Source: Anomaloglossus baeobatrachus
Lineage: Eukaryota > Chordata > Amphibia > Anura > Aromobatidae
Assembly (NCBI RefSeq): GCF_048569485.1
Contig: NW_027445261.1
Location: 558,001 to 622,000, forward strand
Direction: 5' to 3'
DNA length: 64,000 bases
A model generated the notes under the pieces. The model made no database searches. It was not told where the DNA came from and saw nothing but the letters and a program-made list of their open reading frames with translations. This document shows, in pieces, positions 12,331 through 22,430 of this stretch. The translations under genes and the position numbers were made by a program. The stretch's first letter is position 1. Each line of letters opens with the position of its first letter.

Positions 12331-12552
12331 TCAAGTCTGTACTTCATATTCATGGTTTAAGCCTTTGGGTTCCAATGTGCCCAGAGTATATATCCAGAAA
12401 GATTCCCTTTCTTTGAGCTTCCTAATTCTATTGCCTCCTCTGCGTATGGCTTGGACATGTCCGATGACTTGGAATCTTAATTGGATCACTGTGTGATTAT
12501 GCGTCACAAAATGGTGTGGGACTGGTAATAGAATCTGCTTACAATGTATTGT
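12331..12552 (-). pseudogene. Penelope-like element, GIY-YIG endonuclease C-terminus
   Basis: The minus strand reads a THNHTVIQLRFQVIGHV-type stretch, then AIRRGGNRIRKLKERE, then FWIYTLGTLEPKGLN and a stop at 12331-12333. The RGG(N/D)..L..RE..WI..L.T..P.GLN pattern is the hallmark C-terminus of Penelope-like retroelement endonucleases, which nick the target for reverse transcription. Only the last part of the domain is here; the GIY-YIG core and the reverse transcriptase are absent. A second C-terminus points the opposite way at 12569. Confidence 0.7.
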
Positions 12553-12568
12553 TGACTTGTGTTTAGCT

Positions 12569-12655
12569 CAAAGAAAGAGAATCTTTCTGGATATGTACTC
12601 TGGGCACATTAGAACCCAAGGGCTTAAACCGTGAATATGAAGTAAAGACTTGATT
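12569..12655 (+). pseudogene. Second Penelope-like endonuclease tail, divergent partner
   Basis: The plus strand repeats the FWIY.LGTLEPKGLN coding tail in the opposite orientation to 12331-12552. The two are inverted repeats of about 105 bp separated by roughly 145 bp, so two Penelope-like 3' ends diverge from a common centre near 12560. Inverted and partial-tandem dimers are typical insertion forms of this class. Small differences (TLGTLEPKG against CTLGTLEPKG-type contexts, GTACAG against GTAAAG) show the copies are not a recent simple fold. Confidence 0.6.
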
Positions 12656-13236
12656 CATTGGGCCGTGCACCATGTCACCAAGTGTCCAATTGCATTGTCC
12701 AATGGCTCACAATGGTTATGCGTTTTCATTGGATGGATAATCGAAGCCATGTTTTTTTCCTTTCTGTTGGGTTTGTTGTGTGAGTAGCCTATAGGATTAA
12801 GTTGGTTACCGCAGGCAGTGGATTTAACTTCCTGTCTTTGGTCCAGTGGTAGATGGATTGTCTGGTCTATGAGCTGTTATTGGTTTGAATGCAGGTGAAT
12901 GCCCATGGGCTGCTTATGACTGTGTAAAATAGTATTGATTCATGATGGATTTCAGACTACATGTAGATATCTTCAGTCTTTCTATCCACATCATTTAAAT
13001 GAACATTATCCATGCAGCTTGAAATTCATCCAATAAGAGAAGCAACCTTGTACAACCAATCTGATAAGGGCACAGTATATCCTAAGGGAAGGTTATGGCT
13101 ATAAAAGGGGACTTCTTGGAGTCACCAGGTTGTTGATGGATGTTGCATGATCTAGTCTAAGCTCTTAGGAGCTGGCTAGGGGATCAGAACCAGGATGCCT
13201 TGTGGACTCGGTCTAGGGACTTTGGCTTCAACTTTG

Positions 13237-13625
13237 TGCTTGGTACAGATCCGCTCACCGGTTCAGTTCCCCTCGGGTCACCGCCCGTCCCCGGTCCTAC
13301 GGTTCAGCTGACTTGTACCACCTCCTGCAGACGGCCACCACCGTCTGCCGACCTTGCTGACAGTGCCTGGGCTCCTACCCAGACACTAACAGTTTCTGTC
13401 CTCTCACTTTCCACTACAAAACTAAACTAACTGCTTTTTCCCGCCTCCAGGCCTGTGAACTCCTCGGTGGGTGGGGCCAACCGCCTGGCTCCGCCCCACC
13501 TGGTGTGGACATCAGACCCTGGAGGAGGCAACAAGGATTTTGTGTGACTGATGTAGACTATCCAGGGGAGGGGGTGTGTGTGATTTTGTGTTTGTGACTA
13601 CCTGGCTAGTCCAGGGCGTCACACA
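13237..13625 (-). mobile_element. LTR fragment of a Gypsy element (fossil)
   Basis: On the minus strand it starts at 13625 with TGTGTGACGCCCTGGAC and continues through a GC-rich stretch. It aligns well by eye with the LTR that starts at 63449 (shared blocks include CTGATGTCCACACCAGG, CACCGAGGAGTTCACAG and GGCAGACGGTGGTG). No internal Gypsy sequence follows, so it is a solo or partial LTR. It sits between the palindrome's left arm and the coding remnant at 13626. I see no target duplication. Confidence 0.7.
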
Positions 13626-13810
13626 TGCTATGCACTTGGAAGAAAGCTGTGAGAATTTAGACTTTATTCTCAAGAAACTTAACTACAAGGAGCATGGATG
13701 GTCAATATGTGGTGGTCTAAAAATGTTCTCATTGCTTCTTGGGCAGCAAGGAGGATATATTAAATACCCATGCTGTTCTGCCTCATGGCAGCCTGCTAAT
13801 AGTCATTCAT

Positions 13811-14460
13811 TGAAATTTCTGTTACAACCCCTAGAGGTCATTGTTATTCTTTTGAATTGCTGAGTTTCCCTTTAAGCTAAATGTATTCTGGGTAAGGAAT
13901 GCCTCCCTGAGCTGAGAAGAAGCCTGCAGCCATTTTCTCTTTGGATTTGTCAGGAAAGGACATGCCGACTTACCTCTCTGTACATTCACCCCTGCCTAGT
14001 GTAATCCGGTGAGCAAAGCAAATTACATGTGTTAGTGATAGAATCCTAGATGGAAGAGTGTAGTAAATGCATTGTACATTGTACTTCTACACCTTTAGTG
14101 TCATCCCTGTCTTGTTTGTCTAGATAGGATTTCTATGTATTGCAGATGCAGTGACCTTTCACCTACATTCTCGTAAGAACTGCATCTCATGTACTGTTAT
14201 GCTATGTTAACTCTGTATTAACACTGTACTGACTGTAATCATTTTCTTGTTATAGTTTTTACCCGTATAAAACAGTATCTTGGATATACCGTATTCTGTC
14301 TTCAACTGCATCTTGGATATTCCTATATTCACTGTATATTCCATGTATACTGCAATCAAGTTCACGTTACCAGCTAATAAATCAAGGCTATTGAACTCCA
14401 CAGTCTGTTTATTTGAAATGTGAACTAGGGTTTAGCTGTATGCTAGAGATTCACAGCATT
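13811..14460 (+). mobile_element. LTR-like insertion (fossil) inside the unnamed gene
   Basis: Non-coding sequence that splits the coding remnant. It opens with TGAAATTTCTGTTACAACCC and carries an AATAAA near 14380 close to its far end at about 14455 (ATTCACA), an arrangement typical of an LTR with its polyadenylation signal near the 3' end. No internal retroelement sequence accompanies it, so a solo LTR is most likely. Ends are approximate and no clear target duplication was found. Confidence 0.5.
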
Positions 14461-14744
14461 ACGTAAAAGAAGGCAGAACACATGCTTTTTGTGTGAATTG
14501 GAAAGCCAGGTTAGGACTCTTCACTGGAGCAAAAAAAATTGGCCAACAAGAACATCTTTGTAACCGGGACTCAAGAACATTGTTGCATAAAGCTTAGTTG
14601 ATCCCACCTAAAGTTCTCTTGCCACCACTCCACTGTAAGCTTGGACTGATGAAGCTGTTTGTGAAAGCGCTACTGAAAGAAGGAGAGATGTTTAAGTACC
14701 TGTGTACCAAGTTTCAGGGACTGTCAGAATCAAGTCTGAAGGAA

Positions 14745-15538
14745 GGTGTGATGCCCTGACAAAACCAGGTAGTTACAGATAGGCCCCCGCACAACACCTT
14801 TCCTCACTTAGGAAACACACAGCCGACCTGAAACCCTAGTCACCTAGGACCCTGAAGCCAGGACCGAAACCAGCGGCCTAGCTAATTAAATGATTGAGGG
14901 CAGGATTATAGGTCCTATCCCACCTAAAGTCCCTCAAAGAAGACAACAGCCCACTGATAGGGATAAGGCCACCGCCAGGGCCCTTAGATCCCACGGGCCA
15001 GCGCCTGCGGGCACGGCTCCTTAGGCCATATCCAGCCGGGAGCGGACTCCTGAGTTCCAGACCAGGCAGTCCACCATACACAAAAACAAGTGCAGAGTAA
15101 AGGACAGCGACCACCAGCCTGGGTGGGGGACCTGAATGCAACCGGCCGGGGCGGCAGGCCACCAGCACCTTTGGTTTACCGAAAGACTCGTGTGATTCAT
15201 TTACTGTGAGTAACCAAACATCCCCCTGCTTGCTCAGGCGCGCCGGCCCTTGCCATCACCATACCCTGCACAAAGACACTGGGCCCCGGGGCAATCATCC
15301 CTACACACGGAGGGGTTAACATCCAGCTGCCACTACATCTCTCCCGGGTATCCCATAACGGCAGCGGTGGTGTCCCACCTCACCACACACCGTTGGTGGC
15401 GTCACAAACTTAATACGGCCTAGCCCATACATCTACATTCCTCCTTTTATTCGACATGTCCGCGAGACCCCCGGGTCGAGCCACTCTCTTAGAAGGTCTG
15501 GATCCGACCAACGGCGGCTGCTGGCACAGGGGCAGCAC
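14745..15538 (+). mobile_element. Solo LTR, Gypsy type (fossil)
   Basis: About 0.8 kb of GC-rich, non-coding sequence inserted between the codons for LKEG and a FVGSDIQ-like resumption. Its head, TGTGATGCCCTGACAAAACC followed by AGGTAGTTACAG, resembles the heads of the LTRs at 13625 (minus) and 63449 (plus). It ends near a GGGGCAGCACA stretch. The shared head suggests one LTR superfamily contributed three insertions to this window. No internal region is present. Confidence 0.6.
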
Positions 15539-15965
15539 AAAAGCATTTTTGTGGGTTCGGATATTCAGAAACCCATGAATGAAGGATGACGTGTTTTAAA
15601 CAATAATGAAAACTGTTGAAAAAAGGGCTTGGGACTCTTTGAAAGAAGCAATAAATACGTTTCTAGGTAACAACAAAGAATCAAAATTTAAGTCCATCGT
15701 GGAGAACATGCTGAAACGTTTCAAAGCCTTGGGTTGTCTAATGAATTTGAAGTTACATTTTTTACATTCCTATTTGGACTACTTGTCTGAAAACCTTGGT
15801 GCTGGTGGGAAGAACAAGAAGGTTTTCATCGGAATATCAAGGAGATGGAACGACGATACCAAAGTAAATGAAACGTGAACATGATTGCCGGATGCTTCAC
15901 AGAGAAGATCCACAGGCCTTCTATAAGAGAAAAGGGGGATCTAGAGAAAAGGAAAAAGTGCAAGA

Positions 15966-16464
15966 ATAAATTTCTAATAAAGTTGCAGAATGACTGTACA
16001 ATAAATAAATGTATTTTATATATAAAATTGTGAATATTTTTGGTTACAATAAGTATTTTTCTTGTTCATGTCACTTGTATGTAACTTCACACATGGATTG
16101 TACAAAATCAATATTTGATGGTTAAAAAAAAATATTTATTTTTTTTTTTAAATCAGGACATTAGAAAACATAATAATCAGTCACTGGATTTGAAGTTTCA
16201 TAAACCAAAATTTTACATAGCTGTGTAATTTGTCGGGCACCCACCGACAATAGAATAGCGCCAGATTTAGGAAGCTGGCTGAGGTCTGCAAAGTCTGTAG
16301 CCAGGTGACAAAATTGTCCAACCTGGGTTTCTTCCTTAAGTAGTCTCTGGTATGATGATATGGTATAATCCTGGCAGCCGGAGTCGAAATCCCTAGATTG
16401 CGGTTATGATCTCCAATCGGAATTGGAGCCCCTAGATTGAAGCCATGTAGCCAAGTGATCCTCT
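15966..16464. other. AT-rich tail and palindrome centre
   Basis: Begins with AT-rich sequence carrying AATAAA-like words (15965-16015) and an A/T homopolymer run near 16124-16150, likely the 3' end of the gene at 13626. From about 16370 short diverged repeats of a CCCTAGATTG word occur (16393, 16431), related to the CCCTAGACCGAG just inside the right arm. No coding sequence seen. Confidence 0.5.
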
Positions 16465-17035
16465 AGTTGAAGCCAAAGTCCCTAGACCGAGTCCACAAGG
16501 CATCCTGGTTCTGATCCCCTAGCCAGCTCCTAAGAGCTTAGACTAGATCATGCAACATCCATCAACAACCTGGTGACTCCAAGAAGTCCCCTTTTATAGC
16601 CATAACCTTCCCTTAGGATATACTGTGCCCTTATCAGATTGGTTGTACAAGGTTGCTTCTCTTATTGGATGAATTTCAAGCTGCATGGATAATGTTCATT
16701 TAAATGATGTGGATAGAAAGACTGAAGATATCTACATGTAGTCTGAAATCCATCATGAATCAATACTATTTTACACAGTCATAAGCAGCCCATGGGCATT
16801 CACCTGCATTCAAACCAATAACAGCTCATAGACCAGACAATCCATCTACCACTGGACCAAAGACAGGAAGTTAAATCCACTGCCTGCGGTAACCAACTTA
16901 ATCCTATAGGCTACTCACACAACAAACCCAACAGAAAGGAAAAAAACATGGCTTCGATTATCCATCCAATGAAAACGCATAACCATTGTGAGCCATTGGA
17001 CAATGCAATTGGACACTTGGTGACATGGTGCACGG

Positions 17036-17130
17036 CCCAATGAATCAAGTCTTTACTTCATATTCACGGTTTAAGCCCTTGGGTTCTAATGTGCCCAGAG
17101 TACATATCCAGAAAGATTCTCTTTCTTTGA
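17036..17130 (-). pseudogene. Penelope-like endonuclease tail, minus copy in right arm
   Basis: Mirror of 12569-12655. The minus strand codes for the end of the endonuclease domain and faces away from the copy at 17146-17367. Together they form the divergent inverted pair seen in the left arm. Confidence 0.6.
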
Positions 17131-17145
17131 GCTAAACACAAGTCA

Positions 17146-17367
17146 ACAATACATTGTAAGCAGATTCTATTACCAGTCCCACACCATTTTGTGACGCATA
17201 ATCACACAGTGATCCAATTAAGATTCCAAGTCATCGGACATGTCCAAGCCATACGCAGAGGAGGCAATAGAATTAGGAAGCTCAAAGAAAGGGAATCTTT
17301 CTGGATATATACTCTGGGCACATTGGAACCCAAAGGCTTAAACCATGAATATGAAGTACAGACTTGA
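17146..17367 (+). pseudogene. Penelope-like element, GIY-YIG endonuclease C-terminus
   Basis: The plus strand reads ILLPVPHHFVTHNHT, AIRRGGNRIRKLKERESF and WIYTLGTLEPKGLNHEYEV, with a stop at 17365-17367. This matches the conserved C-terminus of Penelope-like endonucleases. The following ~2.7 kb to the arm's end behaves as its 3' untranslated region, interrupted by the MITE at 18609-19188. The upstream core is replaced at about 17145 by the inverted partner, so the copy is a 3' fragment. Confidence 0.7.
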
Positions 17368-18608
17368 TTCATTGGGCCATGCATGGACATAATGGACATA
17401 ATTCTAATAGGCAGGACAGGTAATAAGGAGCACAAGTTATATGCTAAAATGTGTTGTGTGACAAGACAGACACAGGAAAGGACATGATAACAGGTGTAGG
17501 GACCAACAAGGTGAGACAAGGGGTATCAGGATAGGGTCAAGTAGGTATGAATGTAGTAATGGGGCAGGCATAGAGAATTGTATGTGAATGTGAATTACAA
17601 TAAATCACTAAGGAAAGGAATATGTGAGTGTGTGCCTAATGTAAACTAATATTGTACTGGCAAAATTATAGATGGAAAGGGAGAAGGGGAGGGGGGAGAG
17701 AGGAGGCTGTAATTGACTACAAGGGTATGAGTTATGAGTGATCATAGGGATAGTGTTACATAAGTGGAAATACCTATGGAGGACCGGATGTGTAAGCGCA
17801 TACCTTATACAAACCTATAGAGTGCTGATGGGTGAGAGTGTGATGTTAGATATAAGACATCCTATAGTGAATAGTGAGCCGTAATCAAGTGCAACAGGGA
17901 TATTTCACGTGACTATGGGAACCTGGAAGGTAAAGAAAGGGGAGAAAAAACTGTTAGACAAGGTAATCAGACATAATGTAACCAGTTGATCAGACATGAT
18001 CACCTGGTTTGAGACCCCCTGCCTTACACTATATAGATATCATGTTCATTCCCCATCTATCTTGCTCAGGAGAGCATCTCCCTCCCCCGGCACCAAGAGC
18101 AGCTCATACTGAATTGTTACATTGACTAGTAACACTGCACACAGAAATGCACCTTAATATTCCACTGTTAACCCTTTCCTCCCAGCAGTAACACACAACT
18201 CCTCACCTTGATATCATGGTGATTTATGGTCAGAATGACTTCAATGCGATCAGTGATTTCTATTCTAGCTCTGCTCACATAGATTTTATATCCACACTCA
18301 ACTATAGGCCGTTCTTCATATTTTGGGGGCTTTTAGTCAGATATACTAGTTTGTGCCTGTATAGTATTGGTGTAGATGGGAGTGTAGGGCATGGGTTACA
18401 TGGCACTGTGGTGGAATACTGATGGGAGGTATTGGTGCTGTGTTTGATGCTTCTACTGGGTATTTTCCTACAAATACTGGAACAGCTCACTGCTTAGAAT
18501 GATCCTTCCCAGCTCTATAATATATTATATATACCCCACAATGCAGGCTCACACACACATTTGTCTCAAGTGTGTTGTAGGGACACAGATACAGTCTTGG
18601 TCATGTGA

Positions 18609-19188
18609 CTAAAGGCTACTTTACACACTGCGATATCGGTCCCGATATCGCTAGTGTGGGTACCCGCCCCCATCTGTTGCGCGACACGGGCAAATCGCTG
18701 CCCATGCCGCACAAACACCGACCAGACCCGTCACACATACTTACCTGCCCGGCGACGTCGCTGTGTCCGGCGAACCGCCTCCTTTCTAAGGGGGCGGTCC
18801 GTGCGGCGTCACAGCGACGTCACTGAGCGACCGCCCAATAGCAGCGGAGGGGCGGAGATGAGTGGCCGGAACATCCCGCCCACCTCCTTCCTTCCTCATA
18901 GCGGCTGGGAGGCAGGTAAGGAGAGGTTCCTAGTTTCTGCGGTGTCACACGGAGCGATGTGTGCTACCGCAGGAGTGACGAACTACATCGTTACTGCTGC
19001 AGTAACGATAATCGAGAATGGAGACCCATGTCACCGATGAGCGATTTTGCACGTTTTTGCAACGATGCAAAATCGCTCATCGGTATCACACGCAGCAACA
19101 TCGCTAATGCGGCCGGATGTGCGTCACAAATTCCGTGACCCCAACGACTCCGCATTAGCGATGTCGCAGCGTGTAAAGCCCCCTTTAG
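18609..19188. mobile_element. MITE, right-arm copy (580 bp)
   Basis: Reverse-complement copy of 10511-11089, with the same imperfect terminal inverted repeats (ctaaaggctactttacac and, inverted, ctaaagggggctttacac) and the same 19-bp hairpin. It differs from the left copy at a handful of positions, including an extra base near 18714. It sits at the mirrored place in the palindrome, so it was inserted before the arms were duplicated. Confidence 0.75.
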
Positions 19189-20033
19189 TGGGAGTGGTGT
19201 ACAGGGTCTTAGCAGTAAAGAGTATTCCATATTTCTGCCAGATACCCACAGAGATATTGAAATCTGAAAAAAGAGACTTCTGCTCATTGAAGGTAAGAAC
19301 TGCTCACATAGCGTTCAACTCCACAGCAAACGAGTGCTCTAGCACTGGCATCTCAGCAGGGATATTCCCCTACTACACATGTGTGTCTAGGTCACTGTGA
19401 CAGTTTACAGGACATAACTCAGGGCACCTAGACAGAAGGCAGAGGGACTACTTTCTATTTCTGGTGTAGAGCTTAGTACAATATATATATATTTATACTA
19501 TTACATGGGACACATGTACCTTGTATTACCATTATTCGCTGTATATGAACCCCTTTTCTCCGGGCATTATTTGTCTATAGCATTTTTCACGAACCTGAGG
19601 CAACTGAGAACCCTTCAGTGAAGGAATTCCACTAACCCTCACAATACCTACCAGGGGCCTCCCTGCAGTAACTCAGGTAGTTGTACCCATTCTCTTTCCG
19701 CATTCTATGTGTTCTTCTTCTTTCTTCTTTTTTTTCTTTTTTCTTCTTTTTATTTCTATCATGTAGTTCAGGGGTTTATAGATATATGTCCTGCATCTCA
19801 TATTTCCTTTAGTGGTGCTTCTTACCCATTCTCATATCATTTACCCTAGTATTTCATGATCCTGAGGCGACTGAGAACCCTTTAATAAAGGAATCCTTTT
19901 TCACCTGAATTGTCAAGTGATACTTACCAGTGACTATCACGTAATGTTACAGGTAGTTCCATTTTCTTCCTCTTCTTTCTCTCCTTTCTTCTTTGTCACA
20001 CGGTCCATTGTGTTATAGCCCACGTGTCATGAT

Positions 20034-20670
20034 AACACTTGTACCATCTTTTCATTTAGATTCCACCTACAATTATTTACCGATTCCAGTTCTGGAATAG
20101 GCTTTCATCATCTACTCACTAGAATTCTCAAGTTCATAAGGTACTGAGACATATACATGTTCACACCATTATAAAGAACAAAGTATAAACATTGAGGTTT
20201 TTCTCACACCCATGTTCCTGTGTTCTTTGATATGATATGTGTTCATTTCCTTCACTATATAGGATTGCAAGTTTTCCATTTGTACCTTAATGGCAATGAC
20301 GCTATACAATTGAACACATATCATCCTGTTATCCATATAGGTGTGTATTTACCTGCTTGACTATTTTTGGTTGTTTGATCCAGAATGTTTCTCCAGATAG
20401 GTCATGTGGAAATTTTCTTTCCTCAGTACAAATGTTTTCACTATGGCTTTGGAAAATTTTTTTGTATGTGCATCATGGTCATTTGACCCATTGTACTCTC
20501 AAGTAGCAATATATTGTACTGTTATGTTGTACTATGTACTAATTACGTGTTTATATGGTTTTGTAACCCTTTATGATCTTAGATAACTTTATCCTTGATA
20601 AAGACCTAAAAACAAGTTCGAAACGTTGGATGAATTATCCTTTTGCACAAATAAAGAATTTTCAGCATTC
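20034..20670 (+). mobile_element. Penelope-like 3' tail (probable)
   Basis: Continues the right arm outward as AT-rich non-coding sequence. Near its end is a CTTGATAAAG ... TTCGAAACGTTGG motif (20592-20629) followed by CAAATAAAG (20647-20655). The spacing and wording resemble the degenerate hammerhead-like core plus poly(A) signal found at the ends of vertebrate Penelope-like elements. Stem II is not convincing here, so the ribozyme itself is probably lost. The short reading frame at 20404-20586 has no recognisable similarity. Confidence 0.45.
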
Positions 20671-21042
20671 TAAGAGTTCTTTTCTTACGTTATTGATCAC
20701 TATAGTGTGCCAGAGCTATTTCTATTGAATTAACTCTTATTTTTTCTGAGCACCTGCTATATACACAGTGAGCCAGACATATTCAATTTTCATTCAGAAG
20801 GCAGAGGGAAGCCTTAGCAGCTGAGCCTATATCTTGGCTTGTGAGCATTAGAACAGGCCGGCGATTACAGGGTAACATGAAAAATGTCCAGCTTGCATTA
20901 TGACTAGAACATGACAATATCCTTTTAAGTACTAACCTATGATGCGTTCCTAAGCAGTTGATGTTATATGTTCTACATTTCATTTTCTGCATACTTTACA
21001 AGTAGTAGAATTTGCTTTGATATAGGCAACTGGATTTTCACA
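20671..21042. other. No feature recognised
   Basis: About 370 bp without a convincing gene or repeat. A possible splice acceptor (TTTGATATAG) lies at about 21016-21025, just ahead of the KMT5A-like start codon, so this stretch may include the upstream intron of that fragment. Confidence 0.4.
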
Positions 21043-21301
21043 ATGAAAAGGCAAAGGATAACGCCCGAAAAAGACGCCATACATTATGTCAGTGCCATCA
21101 CTGACAAACCTGGATTGACCATGAAATACATCAATCCCCTTAAAGGTGAGTTAAAACAAGTTTTAACTAAATTGCCTTAATATTGTCATGCATTAGAATG
21201 ACTGTCTTAGGTAATGATAAATATTTTCTACAGGAAGAGGAGTGTTTGCTGAAACTGAAATCGAAAAAGGGAGTTTTGTTGCAGAATATCGAGGTGAGCT
21301 C
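21043..21301 (+). pseudogene. KMT5A/SETD8-like SET-domain methyltransferase, two-exon fragment
   Basis: The first exon (21043-21145) encodes RITPEKDAIHYVSAITDKPG and then KYINPLK. It ends at a consensus donor, AAAG|GTGAG. An 88-bp intron ends in TTTTCTACAG at 21233. The second exon reads GRGVFAETEIEKGSFVAEYR and then GEL, the start of a SET domain with its K-GRGVFA turn and the EYRG strand that help bind S-adenosylmethionine. KMT5A enzymes monomethylate histone H4 Lys20. Phase is kept across the intron. A second possible donor, GAG|GTGAGC, lies at 21294. After about 21301 the frame runs into Gypsy integrase sequence, so the rest of the SET domain is missing here. Intact splice sites argue against a processed pseudogene. 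Confidence 0.7.
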
Positions 21302-21549
21302 ACGTATGCACTTACGATGGTAGACAACTACTCGAGATTTATGGTTGTGGTACAAGTCAAAGATCTAATGGCCCATACTGCAGCGAAGGTCTTCCAAGCA
21401 CACTTATGCAGACCTCATGGCTACTCAGAGAGAGTCCTCACAGATCAAGGCACTGCCTTTGAAGCGGAAATCTTCAAGGACTTCTGCAGCTTTTACCGAT
21501 GCAGGAAGATGCGTACTACACCCTACCATGCTCAAACCAATGGTTATCA
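21302..21549 (+). mobile_element. Gypsy integrase-core fragment (fossil)
   Basis: Encodes part of a retroviral-type integrase core: TMVDNYSRFMVVV, then VLTDQGTAFEAEIF and TTPYHAQTNG. It resembles the Gypsy element at 59612-62838 closely enough to be the same lineage. It directly follows the KMT5A-like exon in an open frame, which looks like a chance recombination junction. It is a short broken piece with no LTRs. Confidence 0.75.
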
Positions 21550-21555
21550 ACCTGC

Positions 21556-21675
21556 TCAGGACTTTACCCCATATTCCAGATGTGGCCTTACAAGTGATTT
21601 ATAGAGGGGTAACAATACGTTGGGATCATCGGATCTAATCTCCCTTTTTATACACCCTAAAATCTTGTTTGCGTT
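21556..21675 (-). mobile_element. CR1-like LINE fragment, reverse transcriptase C-terminus
   Basis: The minus strand encodes NKILGCIKREIRSDDPN and VLLPLYKSLVRPHLEYGV, matching the conserved region after the reverse transcriptase palm in CR1-type LINEs (usual wording RPHLEYCVQFW). Only ~40 residues remain. It is wedged between two Gypsy pieces of opposite orientation. Confidence 0.65.
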
Positions 21676-21677
21676 AG

Positions 21678-22430
21678 AATAAACAATAACATCATAAAGG
21701 TATAGCAGTACCGTTTCAAAGTTTCGGTGTCCCAAGCAGCATTCCATCAGCCTCTGGAAGGTTCCTGGCAAATTGCACAGCTCGAAGGGCATGCTTTTGA
21801 ACTCGCAGAGACCCATCGGGGTGGCAAAGGCGGTCTTCTTCCGGTCTGCCTCAGCAACGGACACTTGCCAATAGTGACTAGTGAGATCAAGGGTAGAAAA
21901 ATAATTTGCAGTTGTCAATGCAGCTAGCTATTCCTCAATACAGGGGAGTGGTGCTGTCCTTCTTCTTTAACAGGACCAACGGAGCTGCCCAGAGGCTACA
22001 ACTGTCACGGATAACCCCAGCCTCCTTCATGTTGCTCAACATGTCCTTGGTACACTGGTAATGTGCAGGTAGATTTGGCTTATATCTCTCTTTGATGGGT
22101 GGGTGTGCACTTGTGGGGATGTAGTGTTTGACCCCTTTTATTTTTCAAAAGTCTAGCGGATGTTTGCTGAAGACTTGCTCGTATTCTTGCACTAGCCTGT
22201 AGACCCCCTTCTTGTGATGTGAAGGTGTGGAGTCAGTGCCTACGTGTAATTCCTTACACCACTCCTCTGGCTGACTTGGTGAGCTGTCACTGAATGGGTG
22301 GGCTGAAGCAATGGTGGATGCTGCTGTTTGGATAGCATGTGTATCTACTGAGAACAGCTTATCAATGGTGGCAAATCGGAGCAGCTTAATCTTTTGCTCT
22401 CCGCAGTTCAACACTCTCATGGGCACTCTT
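21678..22430 (-). mobile_element. Gypsy pol fragment, protease-to-RT region (fossil)
   Basis: Minus-strand remnant of the same lineage as 59612-62838. It has the linker with EEWCKELHVGTDSTP and EQVFSKHPLDF, and the reverse-transcriptase blocks ANYFSTLDLTSHYWQ and LLYLYDVIVYS. It is broken several times. Its orientation is opposite to the integrase piece at 21302. Confidence 0.75.

Larger units (their letters stand above)
9668..13233 (+). repeat. Large inverted repeat, left arm (partner 16465-20033)
   Basis: About 3.57 kb that is the reverse complement of 16465-20033, by eye about 98 percent identical with few indels. It is built of Penelope-like 3' sequence (endonuclease tails at 12331-12655), a MITE (10511-11089) and a diverged ~280-bp tandem duplication near 9750-10130 (shared words AAGGGTTCTCAGT and GCCTCAGG). 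The outer edge coincides exactly with the hAT terminus at 9667. The right arm's flank carries on past that point, so the hAT probably split this arm. The inner edge meets an LTR fragment at 13237. Confidence 0.9.
13626..15965 (+). pseudogene. Unnamed multi-copy protein gene, broken into three pieces by LTR insertions
   Basis: Three coding stretches belong to one protein. 13626-13810 reads HLEESCENLDFILKKLNY, then EHGWSICGGLKM and LLGQQGGYIKYPC. 14461-14744 ends KLGLMKLFVKALLKEG and FKYLCTKFQGLSESSLKEG. 15545-15945 reads KRAWDSLKEAINTFLGN, GCLMNLKLHFLHS and, in a shifted frame, an EGFHRNIKEMERRY block. I recall this protein as multi-copy and uncharacterised in invertebrates, fish and amphibians, probably transposon-encoded, but I cannot name its family. 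It is 5'-truncated at 13626, has at least one frameshift near 15800 and ends near AATAAA-type signals at 15965-16015. Function unknown. Confidence 0.65.
16465..20033 (-). repeat. Large inverted repeat, right arm (partner 9668-13233)
   Basis: Reverse complement of the left arm over its full length. Both arms contain the MITE and both divergent Penelope-like tails. Scattered single-base differences, such as a changed TA run near 19485 and a few MITE substitutions, put the arms at roughly 98 percent identity by eye. This argues against a pure assembly artefact and for a duplication of moderate age. Beyond 20033 the sequence continues into a Penelope-like tail that the left side lacks because the hAT terminus intervenes. 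Confidence 0.9.

Noticed and set aside
12179-12496. A 105-residue frame repeated at 17202-17519 in opposite orientation
   Set aside because: It is antisense to the Penelope-like endonuclease tail; the coding strand is the other one.
9668-20033. The palindrome as terminal inverted repeats of one giant transposon around the unnamed gene
   Set aside because: An LTR fragment abuts coding sequence at 13626, the left outer edge is a foreign hAT end, and the arms are Penelope-like 3' sequence, so a composite duplication fits better.
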